Shown: positions 44,401 to 58,323, counted from the first letter of the stretch. The stretch is DNA of 64,000 nt from Obelidium mucronatum (GCA_025765595.1 JAIVFH010000035.1:124001-188000), one strand, 5' to 3'. A program made the numbers and translations. The notes: a model not told the origin generated them from the sequence alone.

Positions 44401-47400
44401 TCAACGAACGATAAGAGGTTGAAATGGCGAGTAAGTCGCTGTGTGATTGGGTTTCTACCTCCTCCAGGAGGACCCATTCCAGTTACAAGAGTTATATCAA
44501 CAAGTTCCATGAATTTTCCAACGGCTTTCCTGTCATACCATCCACCATAGTCAAGCCATTGTCTCAATAGTTCAATAGGTGGTTGCGCCCCACACAGGTT
44601 ATCAAGCATTGGCATATTCAAATCGTCAACGAATATCACAAACTTTTTTCCAACAGGAGGTCCAAAAACACCCTTTCTCCTTTTCTCCATTTTTGAGTCA
44701 ATCAAATCTTGAGTTTGATTTGCACCGGTTCTTGCAGAAAAGCTGAAAATGAGTGGGGTAATGGACGTATCCATTCCCTTCATCAGTTTATCAGTTATGG
44801 TCACTGATTTTCCTGTTCCCGTTGGTCCCGTGCAAAGAGCATGGCACCCATTATGAAGGAGAATATGCAAAATATAGGTATTTCTGATTGTGTCCATTGT
44901 CGGTACAATGACGTCTTGAGAGGAGCCCTTTGCAGGAACTACAAATTCAGGTGCATATTCCATCCAACTTGCCCATTCTTTGCGTTCTTGATCAAACATA
45001 AAGTCATAGACGGTTCCAGTGTTTGGAAATGGTATCTTGGGTGGTCTTTCCTTCATCATACCGCGAAACCAGCCGTCAAACTTTTTATGACCGTCAGCAT
45101 CGCTGGTTGCACCAATGGACCAAATAACACTAAAGAGGAACAATGATTCAAGGATTTCCGCAAATAGATTAATTCTTTCTGCAGGATTAGGTGCGTTTGG
45201 ATCATCAGATGATAGGAACGGCATGATTAAACATTGCAGAATCTTCATGAGACTCAAAGTCAAGTTTCCATCGGTTGTTGCAACAGCTTCGCGAATATTG
45301 CTTCTCAAAAACCTCAAACCAGCTTCCAAATAGTGCTCAAATAATGGGTCCACAATTGATCGAAATACGGAAACGTATTGCGCCGGAAGGCTTTTTTCGC
45401 GAAGGCCAAGCCATGACTTGAGCAGTGCTTTCACGCCCAAGGCACCAGGCTCCATATAAATCATTCCACATCGAGAAACAGTTGCAGGTGAAGCATACTG
45501 AAGATTTTCAACTTCAAACATCATTGTTTGTGTGTTGGCCATTTTGATGATTTCTCCACTACTCAAGCACAGCTTTTTGTTATCGTCCAACAAAGTGTTC
45601 ATACTCTCCACCCATACAGCATCGACGGGTCCATCAAAGCAATACCATTTTTTATCTGGAAGTCCATCCTCAATACCTTCTCGCATGAGACAGGGAAGAA
45701 TTCCATCCGTCCATTCATGAGTTTGTTGATCGAATTCACCGTAAATTTGACCCATTGTAATAGACTTAGGATTTAAAACATGAACTCTGACTTTTTCGAT
45801 GGTTTTTCCGTTGGGTGCCTTCTTTCCCTGCAATGCTGAAAGTGCCTTTGAAAGAACCCGAGTACAACTAGTTTTTCCACCCCCTACGAATTTAGTTTTA
45901 GCAAATACGCCTACATTATCACTAACGCTTACCTGTTGGTCCAACTAACATCAATCCATGTCTTACAACGGTTGTCTCGTAAAGTTGAATGCACTTCTTA
46001 ATGAAGTTGGGCTCCGGTTGCAATGTAAGCTGATCACAAGTTCTATTGAGAGACTCCAGAATGTCACCATAATTGATGGGCGGTTGTTCGACACCTGGGA
46101 ATAAGTCTGAAATGATACCATTGAATAGTGGTACATCATCGGCGAGGAATTTTGGCAAATTGCAGTCACACAGAGCCCGTAGCAAAATCAAGTCTTCAAG
46201 AGTGTTTGGTTGTTCGCGCTTAAGGTTTCCAGCTGATGATATAACGGTTTTCACAGCCCTCATTCCAAAGTCATAGTGATCTTGAGAGGACAATTGTTCA
46301 GAAGATAACTTGAAAGTCGCCACCATCTTTTCTGCCAGTAACTTGGCACTGGAGAAACCAAATGAAAACAGAGAAATTTCACCAATCATTCCGTAGTTTG
46401 GAATCATCATAGCAACAGGTCTAAATAGTGCTTTCAAATTATCGGGAAGTTCCGTTCTACCAGCATAACCGGGATTCATGGCTAAGGATTCGTTAGACAT
46501 ATAAAATGCACTCAATTCAACTCAAAATAACTCACTAATGAAAATGGCATTTGATCCATCCAATGGCAAATCCACACCCTCAAACATGAATCGAGTTTGG
46601 CCAGCAGTAACAGCTTTCTGGATTGTTGTAATTTGCTGGGCAATGACAGACAAAACTTCAATGTCAATACGATTGAATTCGTCAAAGCAAGCCCATGCGC
46701 CTGCTGCTGCCAACCCTTTGAAGAATTTAGCCATTGCCAAGTAGTCCAATTGGTCCGAGCAGTTGAAAACCACACATTGCTTTGCAAGAGCTTTTGCTAA
46801 ATCCTTTGTAGTCTCCGTCTTTCCAGTTCCAGCTGTATGGGGGGTTATAAACAGTGAAAATAACACTTGAATAAATACCTGGCCCAGCTGGTGCGCCTCC
46901 CATTACAAGATGCATAGCTCCTGTCAATGTCAAATAACATCTATCCGTCAGTGGGGTAATCACAAGTCTACCAGTGTTTCCCAAGTATTCATATCCATAT
47001 TTAAAGTTTGCATTGACGATTTTAACCCGAAGGTCATCTTCTTCCCAGTAATATCTAAGCTGTGATATCCATTCAAAATCATTGTCGGAACAAACTCCAG
47101 TGTCGACGAGCTTCTTCACCACATCGCGAGCGTGAACATCAATAACAATCAAATCTCCCAGAACCAATCGATTTAAGAATGGCAGTTCTCCTCTCACAAG
47201 CGATACGAGTCCTTGAAGTTGTGCTAGTAATCGAGTGTACAATGTCTTGAGACCAGTCTGACCAGTTTTGAGAGCCTCGCTGACCTCCTTTGTCCAAAAA
47301 GTCTGGCTTACAGCTATAACAGCTTGACCTGCATACTCCAAAACCCATGCAGTTCTTGGTCGTATGCTGTAAGTCGATAGACCCGCCATGATGACTTTCT

Positions 47401-50400
47401 TCACACTCTTTCGCATTTGGTCTTCCACTCGCAGAAGCCACTCTTCCACGGCACCTTTCGGGTAAAATGGATCGGCAACATCTATACGTTCACCTTCACC
47501 AGAGAAAATTCCAGTGATTTGATTATCAGCCTGGAATTCAAGCGCCGCCACGTTCTCGAAACATTTTCTGAGATGGGGTTGAACAGCTGTAGGGTCTTTT
47601 GTTTGGGAGAGAATCTGCAACAATTCATCATCGGATAGGAAAAAGAATCTCGGGAAGGAAACTCTCTTATTTTCAAGATATGTTGAGAGACCTTTGGCAA
47701 CGAGTTCCAACAATTTGTTACATTCTCGGAAGGAGTCCAGAAGTTTGAAATCAGCACATCCTTCAATAACCCCGGGCTTAGCCTTTGCTTGCTGCATAAT
47801 TCGACGCCAAGTTCGGTCCATGGTTGTGAATCTCTTGCTTTCGGCAGGAAGCTGGGTGACGATATCGTCAGAAGCGAAAATTGGCTCCAAATAAAGCCAT
47901 GATCTCTGACAAGCCATCCACGCTTCTAAAACTTCCTGTACAGTTCGCAGCTTGGATTCCCATAGTGAAATTCTCTCAGCAAAGGGCTTTTTGAACGGCG
48001 AGAAACTCATTGATTGCGTCATAACAATATGATCGTCTAAAAGACGCGTAATTTCTTCAGCTGCTTTCATGATACAAGTTCCAGTCTCTTTGTATGGCAA
48101 GATTTCCAAAGATATACTCTTCCACTCATTATCCATTTTGTCGAGTGCAGCTTCAATAGAGTATTCCTTTCCAGCGACATCACAAACTTTTGTAATGATA
48201 TCAACTTTTTCCAGAAGCTGCATTTTCAACGCATCATTAAGAGTAAAGCTGGGGTCGGGGCGAATCTTCATGTTCAATTCTTCAGACAAACGGTCCCAGT
48301 GACGATCACGCATACCCGGGTTTCGAAGTGCTTGAATGAGTGGAAGATATGGTTTAAACTCATCCATTTCATCTTTTACTTGAGTAGCAACTGCCAGACA
48401 GCCAGGAATATTCTTGAAGTACTTGACTGATTTGAACATGACTCTCCAAGCATTTGTCAAATTCTTCTCCACGTCTTCAGCATTAAGTTCCAAGAACGAT
48501 CCATTGAGCCATTGGTTCCTCCATTTGGACCAGTCACTAACAGATAGCCACAAGCTTTTGAACGGCTCAAAGTCCTTCATTAATTGAGCAACTTCTTCGT
48601 AGTGAGTTATTTCCTGATTAAATAGACGCTCTCTTGAGTTGAACAAAGCAACGAGTCCTTGACATTCTTTAAGCTCAAGAGATACTTTGTGGACATCTGC
48701 CACAATTTCGCCCAACCTGTTAAGGTCTGTGTTTTTGCTAAAGTCTGCTACAATTCCAGCAATGCTTTGAATTCTCTCCTTGAATACTTCTTGATCAGAA
48801 GCAAGGTTTCGCAGGAATGTACTTTCATCAACTTCTAGTGATGTTTCTGTAGCTCGTATCATTTCATCAATCCGCATTGGCCATCCATAAGCGGTCCATC
48901 TCGACCGAAAATCTTCGTTTGATTGCTCATACTTGTATCTTTCAAGAACTTCATAGTTTCTCAACATTTCATTGATTCTACCATTTTGAACTTTACACTC
49001 CTCAGGAATAGTCTTCATATAATCTCTGAGCTCAGTCAACTCTTCAATCTTTGTTGGATGATCCTTCAAGCGATTTTGAATCGCAGTGAAAGCTTGAGAG
49101 ATGCCTTGTGCAATTTTAGCTGTTCGTTGTGCGAGAATATCCAAAACTACTTTCGCCAAGTCTTTCCTCATGGCCGCTCGAATGGAGTCGCAGCTGACCC
49201 AAAAGAGCCCCAGACATATATGGCTGGGAATGTCCTTGTCGAGGGCTTCCCAGTCCCGCATGTGGTTGATAATGTCTTGTTCCATTTCTTCAATGGTGTG
49301 ATTTTCTTCTTCGTATTCAATGGCATAATCTGCAATGCTTAAATTCAAGAGTCTTAGGTGCTTGTCGTACTGTTTTAAATACTCTTCCAGAGGTGATAAT
49401 CCTTCCCGAAGACTTAAACGAAGCTTTTCTCGCAACCTTGCAATGGTGGGTTCTTTGTTATGGGGAATCTGGAGATTTGGTTTGGTTGCCCAGAACATTT
49501 GGTCCAAAACCAAGGGCTCAAGTTGGGGAAGACTTTCAACAGCTGACATTGCCTTGTCAAAAACAGCTAAAATGGCTGTCTCGTACATTCCTAGGTCTGT
49601 GTTGTAACTGACGACTCCATTTTTGAAAGTCAGGTCAATCTGAAAGAGTGGCCGTTTGGCAGTGTCTGGGACAACCAACTTATCGTCAATGTATAGCTTG
49701 ACATCATTTGTATCATGAACAACGACGGTTTGAGAGCTTATTGATGAAATTAATTTGTTGAAGTCGGTCAATGAATTGAGAACAAGGAATCGGAGAGAAT
49801 CTTGCATTATAAAGTTTACAGTTGTCATAAACTTTTTGAGTTTTGAAATTTTATAGACTTCTGAATTGGATTCTTGCATATTGTACCATCCTTTGCCAAC
49901 TTCCTTGAATCCAGATTTAATGATATTTTTCAGTGTTGGAATCCAACTGAGAATTGAATGTTTAGCTTTATGAAGTCACGTAGAAGCCCCTCACCCGTCT
50001 TTCAGTTGAGTTTTTACATTTTGTAAACTCTGGTTTTGCATTTGCTCAAATTCATCCAATTTAACAATTTTTGTAATCTAGAGGGTGTGTGTTAGCATTG
50101 CGCTTTTAAAAAAGGCGGGCGAGTTATACCGTTGTCAAGAATAAATTATTGGTCAATAGTTTGTCGCATTCAACTCTGACTTTCGAGAGCGTTCGGATTG
50201 CTTCAAGCTTTGTCAAGAAGGAAACAAATGAAAACTCTTTTGAGTACTTTGCGTATTCATAAGGAGCAATTTCTACACGACCACTTCTAAGCAAAGAGTT
50301 ATTTCATGGGAAAGTGCTCATAAATTTCTACAAACTTACTTTGGGCTGACCGTATTAGGGTTTTCCTCAAGTGTTGGAAGCTTGACATTTGCGTACAACC

Positions 50401-52142
50401 CTTTATTGGAGGGCGCAGAAACCTTCAATTCATTTCTTAATCGTTGAAAACTTGCAACTCAGAATGATCATACCTCGTAGTCAAATAACTCCTTATTTAG
50501 AGATCTCGCGTAGTCTAAACAAATTTCGTCCAACAGCGGCTTTCCACTGGCAGTTGTTGCAATTTTCTTCAACTTTTCGTTATTTCCACTGGCTACATGC
50601 GAGATTCGAGCGAGTGACGCCGGTGGAATCGGAGATGTTTCTGCTGTTGGCATGCAATCAAGGTAAAATGAATAACGCTGACATGAACGAAGTTAGCGAT
50701 AGGCTTTTAGTGCGCTGTTTGAATGGCTTACAAGCTTCAGTGCCGCATCTTCTCGTTGTTTATGAGCAGCAGCGACTCTCTGGGCAAATAGGAATGGATC
50801 TTCCGAAAGGAACAATAGCTTAAGTCTGGGAGAAATGAGTAAGTGCTCAATCTCCAAAAAATTCTGCTGAGTTTACAAACCTTTGAACCCAAGCTTCATT
50901 ATGTTTGCATGAAAGTAATCTATCAGTTTCATTCTCAATCACTTCTCCTTCTTCTTCTTCATCCCCGTCCATATCAAAGTCACCCCCATTATCCAGTTCC
51001 CATCCATTAAATCCAATAAATCTCACTTTCCACAAATTCTGTTGGTAGTCATAAGCAATAATAAGGCAGTCTCGCCAACTGTCTTGATTGACACCAAGGA
51101 GTCCAGCTGATTCATCACCAATGACAAAAGCAGGTGTTTCATTTGGTAGATTAACTTTTCCTGGAACTGGAACTGTTGCTTTAACAATGCGAGGGGGTTT
51201 TACTGGGGTTCTGTCTGGAGTGTTGACAGGCTTCACTGGTCCGGCAGCTGGGGCTGCATCTGGTCCAGTACCGTTAGACGAGTTTGGCACACTCATATCT
51301 AGCCACTCTTCAATAGTGCGCTGTTCATACTCCATATTGTCAAATGCAAATAATGGAAGTTGCGAAGCTAGAGAATCTGGTGGATTGTCCTTGAACTTCT
51401 CTTCCAGCGCACTTTCAATCAGCAGATCAATGCTCTGATTGGCGTACAGTCTCTTTCGTCGTTCAATCTCGATTTTCCGTGGGGTTTGGCCTGGACGTGA
51501 TTCGTACGGCAGAAGCACCTTTGGCTCCAGGGCTTTCTGGTAGTTGTACTTGACGCGTTTGTTCGAGCCGTGGATGCTGTCTTGGAACAGCAGACTTGTT
51601 TCGTCGCCGTTGGCGCCGGCCAGCATCATCATCGACCCGCCGCCCATCATCATGGCCATGTTGAGCGTGCTGCCGCCGCCGCGCGGCGACACGGCGCCCT
51701 CGCCCATCGTTGACATGCTGCGGCGGCCGGGCTGCCCGGACGCGCCGGCGGCGGCGGCGGCGGCGCCGGGCGCGTGGCGCTTCCAGCCGGGCCGCGCGAA
51801 CGTCTTCGCCTTGGGAAACGCCTTCAGACTGGTGCCGCCGAGCAGGCCCTCCAGCGGCGGCACGATCGGCGGCTGTCCGGAGACCAGAATCTGGTCGTCG
51901 ATGGATTCTTCGGGGTTCGTCAGCAGCTCGGAAAACACCCCGCGTTTGGCGTGGCTTTTCGCAATCGGATCAGATATGTCCACAGCCTGCGTGTTGTCCA
52001 GCAGAGGCTGCGCACGGTCAACCAGATGAGACGGGTTGAACGAGAGCGGGAGATGTGGCACTCGTTTCGGCCCACTGAATCAGTACGTGTCAGCATCGCC
52101 ACTGGCCAATTAAAAAGTAAGCCAAGTATCACACTACCTCAT
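38476..52142 (-). CDS. DNAH1: axonemal inner-arm dynein heavy chain, DNAH1 type
   Basis: Fifteen exons, each junction in phase, give 4295 residues (human DNAH1 is about 4265): 52142..52138, 52074..50881, 50825..50732, 50677..50474, 50422..50340, 50286..50130, 50077..49995, 49946..46879, 46832..46536, 46481..45933, 45883..41924, 41865..41496, 41430..40289, 40226..40178, 40108..38476. The N-terminal [18 protein letters not shown] and [13 protein letters not shown] plus [15 protein letters not shown] are DNAH1 signatures. AAA1 has GPAGTGKTE (near residue 1627) and [11 protein letters not shown]2 GPTGGGKTS (near 1910); AAA3 GPTGTGKSV (near 2265); AAA4 GVGGSGRQS (near 2615). The stalk coiled coil with its microtubule-binding tip lies at about 42.1-43.1 kb. 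The C-terminal domain ends [16 protein letters not shown]. The first coding exon is 5 nt (ATGAG). It powers flagellar bending in zoospores. Confidence 0.95.
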
Positions 52143-52235
52143 TGATATGTAATTGTGATGTTTTGTTTTTAATCGAGTGTGATCAGGCCTTTGTTTTGAC
52201 GAGGATTGTCAAGAAACGAAATGCAAAAACACACT

Positions 52236-54283
52236 TTAATAACCAGCAGCAAGGCCCCCTTTGCGGGCATCTGATGCAGCCGTAATTAATCCATTTGATA
52301 GCCTTCTAATACCCGAAACTCCCACAAATTTCTGTCCTGGTGCCAATCGCTCAATCTTGTGTCCTTTCGCCTCCAAATCTTCCGAATAGCCAAGACTAAA
52401 ATCGTTTTCTACTTTCAAACTATTGGGGAAGAGTTGATGATGGAATCTTGGCATGTCTATGGCGTCATTAATGTCCAAACCAAAATCAATCATGTGGAGA
52501 ATGGCGGCAACGACAGACGTTGGAATCATGGATCCGCCGCTGGCACCAATAACAATCTCTGGAATTCCATTGTGCTCGATAATTGTCGGCACCATGGAGG
52601 AGAGAGGGCGCTTCTTGGGGTGAATGAAGTTATACGGTGAAGGAGCAAGACCAAACGCGTTTGCGACTCCTGGAATGGAGAAATCATCCATTTCGTCATT
52701 GAGGATGACGCCAGTAACAGGATCCATGACTTGCGATCCAAAAATCAAATTCACAGTGCTCGTCAAAGAAACTGCCGTGTTGTCTTTCGAGTTCAAAACA
52801 GACACTTGCATTGTTCCATGATCCTCTTTTGCTTCAAAGGCTGGCAAGTAGTGAATGGGATCAAATGTTTGTTCTAGCGAAATGTTTTGCCGAATTTTGG
52901 ACGCAAGATCCTTGCCAGCCATAATCTTCTCAATAAATGTGATGTTCTTGTAGATTGGCTTTACAAAGGTTGAGATGACAGCCAGTCTGAAAAAGCATAG
53001 CAAAGACTCACATCCACAGTGTCGCCCAAAAGTCCCCGCTGTGCAGCTCCATATTTAAACGCCTCAATAAGTAAATGTATAGTGTCCGACGTATTTCCCG
53101 CAAACTTAAAATCATATCCCTCTACAATGTTCAAGATACTGAGGAGCATGGCACCTGAAGACGGAGCTCCAGCGGTAACAACTTTTCGACCGTGATAATA
53201 ACCCACAAGAGGTTGCACAGATCGCGCCTTATATTCTTTGAAGTCGTCGGCAGTTATAATGCCATTCGCCTTTTTGATTGTTTTCAAAAGAGATTCGGCG
53301 ATTGGTCCCTACAAACGAGAATTCTTCATTGATCATTCATTTAAGTGGTAAAACGTACCTCATAAAACGCGTTAGCCCCTTGTTCGGCAATAGTTCGCAG
53401 AGTTTTGGCTAGCCTTGTATTTTTGCAAAATTACACACCTTTGCAAGAAGCTGAACTGAAGCTGCTTACCTTGGCCGACGGCAAACATCCCCTTCTTTTA
53501 AAACATCTCCATCCGGTCCAGTAAAGTCCTTGCCAAACCCTTCCTTATCACCAATAATCATATCACGCATTGTTTGCAATCGACTAGCAAAAACAGCATT
53601 TCCCTCCCATCCATCTTCCGCAACTTCAATAGCAGGCAGAAATAAATCCCTCCAAGGCAAGACTCCATACTTTTTGTGGGCATATTCAAAGCCTCGAATT
53701 TCACCAGGTACCGCGATCGACAAACCACCAACTTGTGCGCTCACTGGGTTATCTTTGTACATATCGGTAAACGCAGCGCTAGGAGCATCTTCGCGAAAGT
53801 CGATGAACTCAAAGCCCCCAGACGTGTTTCGGACCAACATGAAACCACCACCACCAATCCCACTGGAGAATGAGTTGGTTACGCCAATACAAAGAGAAGT
53901 AGCAATGGCCGCATCTACTGATGAACCTCCCTTTTTGAGAATGGTCACACCAATATCTGGAGAAGAAGGTATTCATTTAACATGGGCCGATGATGCCATT
54001 CTACCAAGCAAACAGTACCAGAACAGATCCCGTTCTCCGCAGCTACAGCTGCTGTACGGGCTTCAATTCGATCGCTGTAAGGCCCAGAAAAGTGCGGATG
54101 ACCCTTGTCATCCTTGTCCTTCCGGGCAGCAATCAGCAACACAAGCGAACCTGTGGCTACCAGCACGATACCAAGCGCAACCAGCACAAGAACGTTGAGC
54201 CTTCGCTGTGTGCGATGTGGTGCGCTATTGTTGCTGCCAGTTGGTAGCCGCGTGAAACGGTGGTTGGTTGATACGTTAATCAT
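52236..54283 (-). CDS. GGT: gamma-glutamyltransferase (glutathione hydrolase)
   Basis: Exons 54283..54019, 53956..53470, 53413..53359, 53308..53012 and 52958..52236 join in phase to 608 residues. It is a type II membrane protein: a basic N-terminus, then one transmembrane helix (LVLVALGIVLVATGSLVLL, about residues 31-49). GGSSVDAAIATSLC, SGIGGGGFMLVR (oxyanion region) and REDAPSAA are large-subunit motifs. Autocleavage is expected before the nucleophile Thr in EDHGTMQVSV (near residue 417), followed by SLTSTVNLIFGS. The C-terminal SSMVPTII and GASGGSMIPTSV contact the glutamate. The enzyme hydrolyses and transfers the gamma-glutamyl group of glutathione at the vacuole or cell surface. It diverges from the nucleotidase with 33 bp between start codons. 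Confidence 0.94.
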
Positions 54284-54316
54284 CTTTTTTTGTATTTCAA
54301 GGGCAAAGTGGGAAAA
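54284..54316. promoter_or_regulatory. 33-bp divergent spacer between start codons (GGT / nucleotidase 1)
   Basis: The interval starts with C followed by seven T and ends with GGGAAAA. No room for separate promoters unless they lie in the neighbouring coding sequence. Both genes act in sulfur metabolism (glutathione turnover and PAP removal), so co-regulation from one short promoter would make sense. Confidence 0.55.
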
Positions 54317-55444
54317 ATGGCCTTACAACTTGAACTGCAAACAGCCATCAAAGCCGTATTGACTGCTTCTCGACTTAGCCAGACGGTTTTCCGATCGCTC
54401 GCCACTTCTGATACAGTTTTCAAGAAGGACGCCAGCCCAGTAACTGTGGCCGATTTCGGCTCTCAAGCAATTGTCAATGCAATTGTCGGCAACACATTCC
54501 CTCGCGACTCAATTATGGCTGAAGAAGATTCACAAGCTCTTCGCAAGAATGAGGCATTGGCCAACAGCGTTCTTGTGCTTGTGAATAGATTCTATCAAAA
54601 GGAAATGACAGTCCAGCAAGTACGGATGTGAAGCAATCTGTTTTTTTATTTATTAATTTGAGTATACCGGTATACAGATGACAGATTCTATTGATCAGGG
54701 AAATTATCCAGGACATTCTCGAAATCGATTCTGGGCTTTGGATCCCATTGATGGAACAAAAGGGTTTTTACGAGGAGGCCAATACGCCGTATGCTTGTCG
54801 TTAATCGTTGATGGAAAGGTGGAATTAGGCGTGATGGGTTGTCCAAACCTGCCTTTGGGCTGGTCGAAACCTCACGAGCAGCAGCCAGGAACTATGTTCT
54901 TGGCGACACGTGGAGGTGGTTCTTTTCAGGTACTTTACAAAAGCTTTGATGCACTTTTTTTTTTGGTTGTTGCTCTAAACATGGATTCTGTGATGGTGGT
55001 ATGTGTGTAAAGCGTTCATTCACGTCTGAAGTTTTGACCCGAATCAACATGAAAGCGGAGCGATCAGCGTCAGAAACAATTTTTTGCGAGAGTGTGGAAT
55101 CGGGCCATAGTTCACACTCAGCCGCTGCTCGAATTGCCGCACTCCTGAATATCAAGGGAGACAGTATAAGAATGGATTCCCAATGCAAGTATGGTATTGT
55201 CGCTCGCGGAGATGCGGGTATCTATTTACGCTTTCCAGTTAGCGATACATATGAGGAAAAGATCTGGGACCATGCAGCGGGTGCACTGATTGTTGAAGAG
55301 GCTGGTGGGGTAGTTACAGATATCAAGGGGAAAGCGTTGGATTTTAGTACGGGCAGAACTTTGAAGAATAACAAGGGAGTAGTTGTTGCCGGAAAAGATA
55401 TTCACGCCGAAGTGCTTGCTGCAATCCGAAAAACTGAATTTTGA
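54317..55444 (+). CDS. MET22: 3'(2'),5'-bisphosphate nucleotidase, copy 1
   Basis: Exons 54317..54619, 54678..54929 and 55013..55444 join in phase to 328 residues (yeast Met22/Hal2 is 357). It begins LELQTAIKAVLTASRLSQ and has the Li-sensitive phosphatase motifs: PVTVADFGSQA, AEEDS (metal-binding Glu pair), WALDPIDGTKGFL (DxxDGT) and WDHAAGALIVEEAGG. It removes the 3' phosphate from PAP, a toxic by-product of sulfate assimilation that blocks RNA exonucleases, and is the sodium/lithium target in yeast. It is followed after 22 bp by a second copy. The two proteins are near-identical over long C-terminal stretches (such as SDTYEEKIWDHA and RTLKNNKGVV) but differ in intron number. Confidence 0.93.
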
Positions 55445-55466
55445 CGAAAAAAAAATTGAACCAAAC

Positions 55467-56824
55467 ATGTCCCCCCCAAGAAGAGCACGTTCAGAAATCA
55501 AGTACGAGGAAAACTCGGATTCCGACGAGATCCCATATGCTCCTGAACCAGTCCCTAAGAAGACCAGAAAGGTTAACCCTGATGCCAAGAAACCGGGCAG
55601 AAAGCCAAAGGCTGTGTATCTCGCCAGCGAAACCCAAGTTGCAGTGGAAGCCGTCCTAAAGGCATCCAGTCTGTGCCAGTCTGTCTTTAAAGCTCTTGTT
55701 ACAGAAGAAACTGTGACAAAGAAGGATAAGAGCCCTGTCACAGGTCATTCTCCTCTTCTTTTTTTTTTTTTTTTTTTTAACCTGGTTCCATTTAAACCAT
55801 GACTGATCCTATCTGTTTGCAGTCGCTGACTTTGGTGCTCAGGCTATCGTGAATGCATTATTGAGCAGGTCTTTTCCTGATGACCCTATTGTGGGCGAGG
55901 AGGACTCAAAAGACCTTCACGCTGACCATGTCTTGAGAGACAGAGTGTTGGCCCTTGTAAATGGCGTCCATGACCAAGCAATGACGGCTGACGAGGTATA
56001 CTATTATACTTATTATGAATTAACACCCTAAGCCATCTTGTACTTTTTAGATGACGAAGTTTATTGATTTGGGTAACTACGCAGGCGGACCGCAAGGTCG
56101 ATTCTGGACATTGGATCCAATCGATGGAACTAAAGGGTTCTTGAGAGGAGAGCAGTTTGCTGTTTGTCTTGCTTTGGTTGTTGACGGGAAAGTCGAGCTT
56201 GGTGTAGTTGGATGTCCTAACCTCCCTGTTGACATGGAGAAACCCGACGGTGAACGTGGATGTCTTTTTATCGCCACTAGAGGCAACGGAGCTGTTACGG
56301 TGGGTTTCCACGCTCGCTTTGACTTTTTTTTTAAAACTGTGAATCTGGTTTTCTTGTAGCGTTCCTTTTCTTCTGATGTGACTACCAAGATCAAGACTGT
56401 GAAAGTGAAAACCGCGGAAGAGACTGTTTTCTGTGAAAGTGTTGAAGCAGGCCACAGCTCCCAATCGGAAGCTGCTCAGATTGCACAACTGCTTAAAATC
56501 ACTGGAGAAAGTGTCCGAATGGACTCCCAATGCAAGTATGGCATTGTTGCTCGTGGAGATGCCGGTATCTATTTGCGTTTGCCAGTTAGTGATACGTACG
56601 AGGAAAAGATCTGGGACCATGCTGGGGGTATGCTCATAGTTGAAGAGGCTGGGGGTGTTGTGACCGACATTGACGGAAAGCCGTTGGACTTCAGCGTGGG
56701 CAGAACTTTGAAGAACAACAAGGGTGTTGTTGCTGCCGGTAAAGCTATTCATGCTGAGGTTTTGGATGCAGTGAGAGTTGTTTTGAAACGTGAGGTTCCA
56801 GTTGAGACCAATGACGCCCAATAA
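55467..56824 (+). CDS. MET22: 3'(2'),5'-bisphosphate nucleotidase, copy 2, with basic N-terminal extension
   Basis: Exons 55467..55743, 55823..55995, 56051..56299 and 56360..56824 join in phase to 387 residues. All catalytic motifs are present: VADFGAQA, GEEDSK, WTLDPIDGTKGFL and WDHAGGMLIVEEAGG. Unlike copy 1 it has about 55 extra N-terminal residues with an acidic NSDSDEIPYAPEP patch and a basic KKTRKVNPDAKKPGRKPK, whose GRKPK core resembles an AT-hook and could serve as a nuclear signal. It also has an extra intron (containing a poly-T tract of about 20) that interrupts PVT-VADFG. Its start lies 22 bp after the stop of copy 1, so it may be expressed from the same transcript or from a promoter inside copy 1. 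Copy 1 probably covers general PAP removal; a nuclear role for copy 2 is inference. Confidence 0.9.
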
Positions 56825-56849
56825 ATCTTTGAAATCTTCAAAACACTTC

Positions 56850-58293
<1,444 letters not shown>

Positions 58294-58323
58294 CGGGAAG
58301 AAGGTTGGCTGCTGAAATAAATA

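Noticed and set aside
53001..53011. GGT acceptor at the nearest CAG (ACTGGCTGTC)
   Set aside because: It breaks the frame. The acceptor TTGTAAAG|CCAATC gives a phase-0 join and a 53-nt intron.
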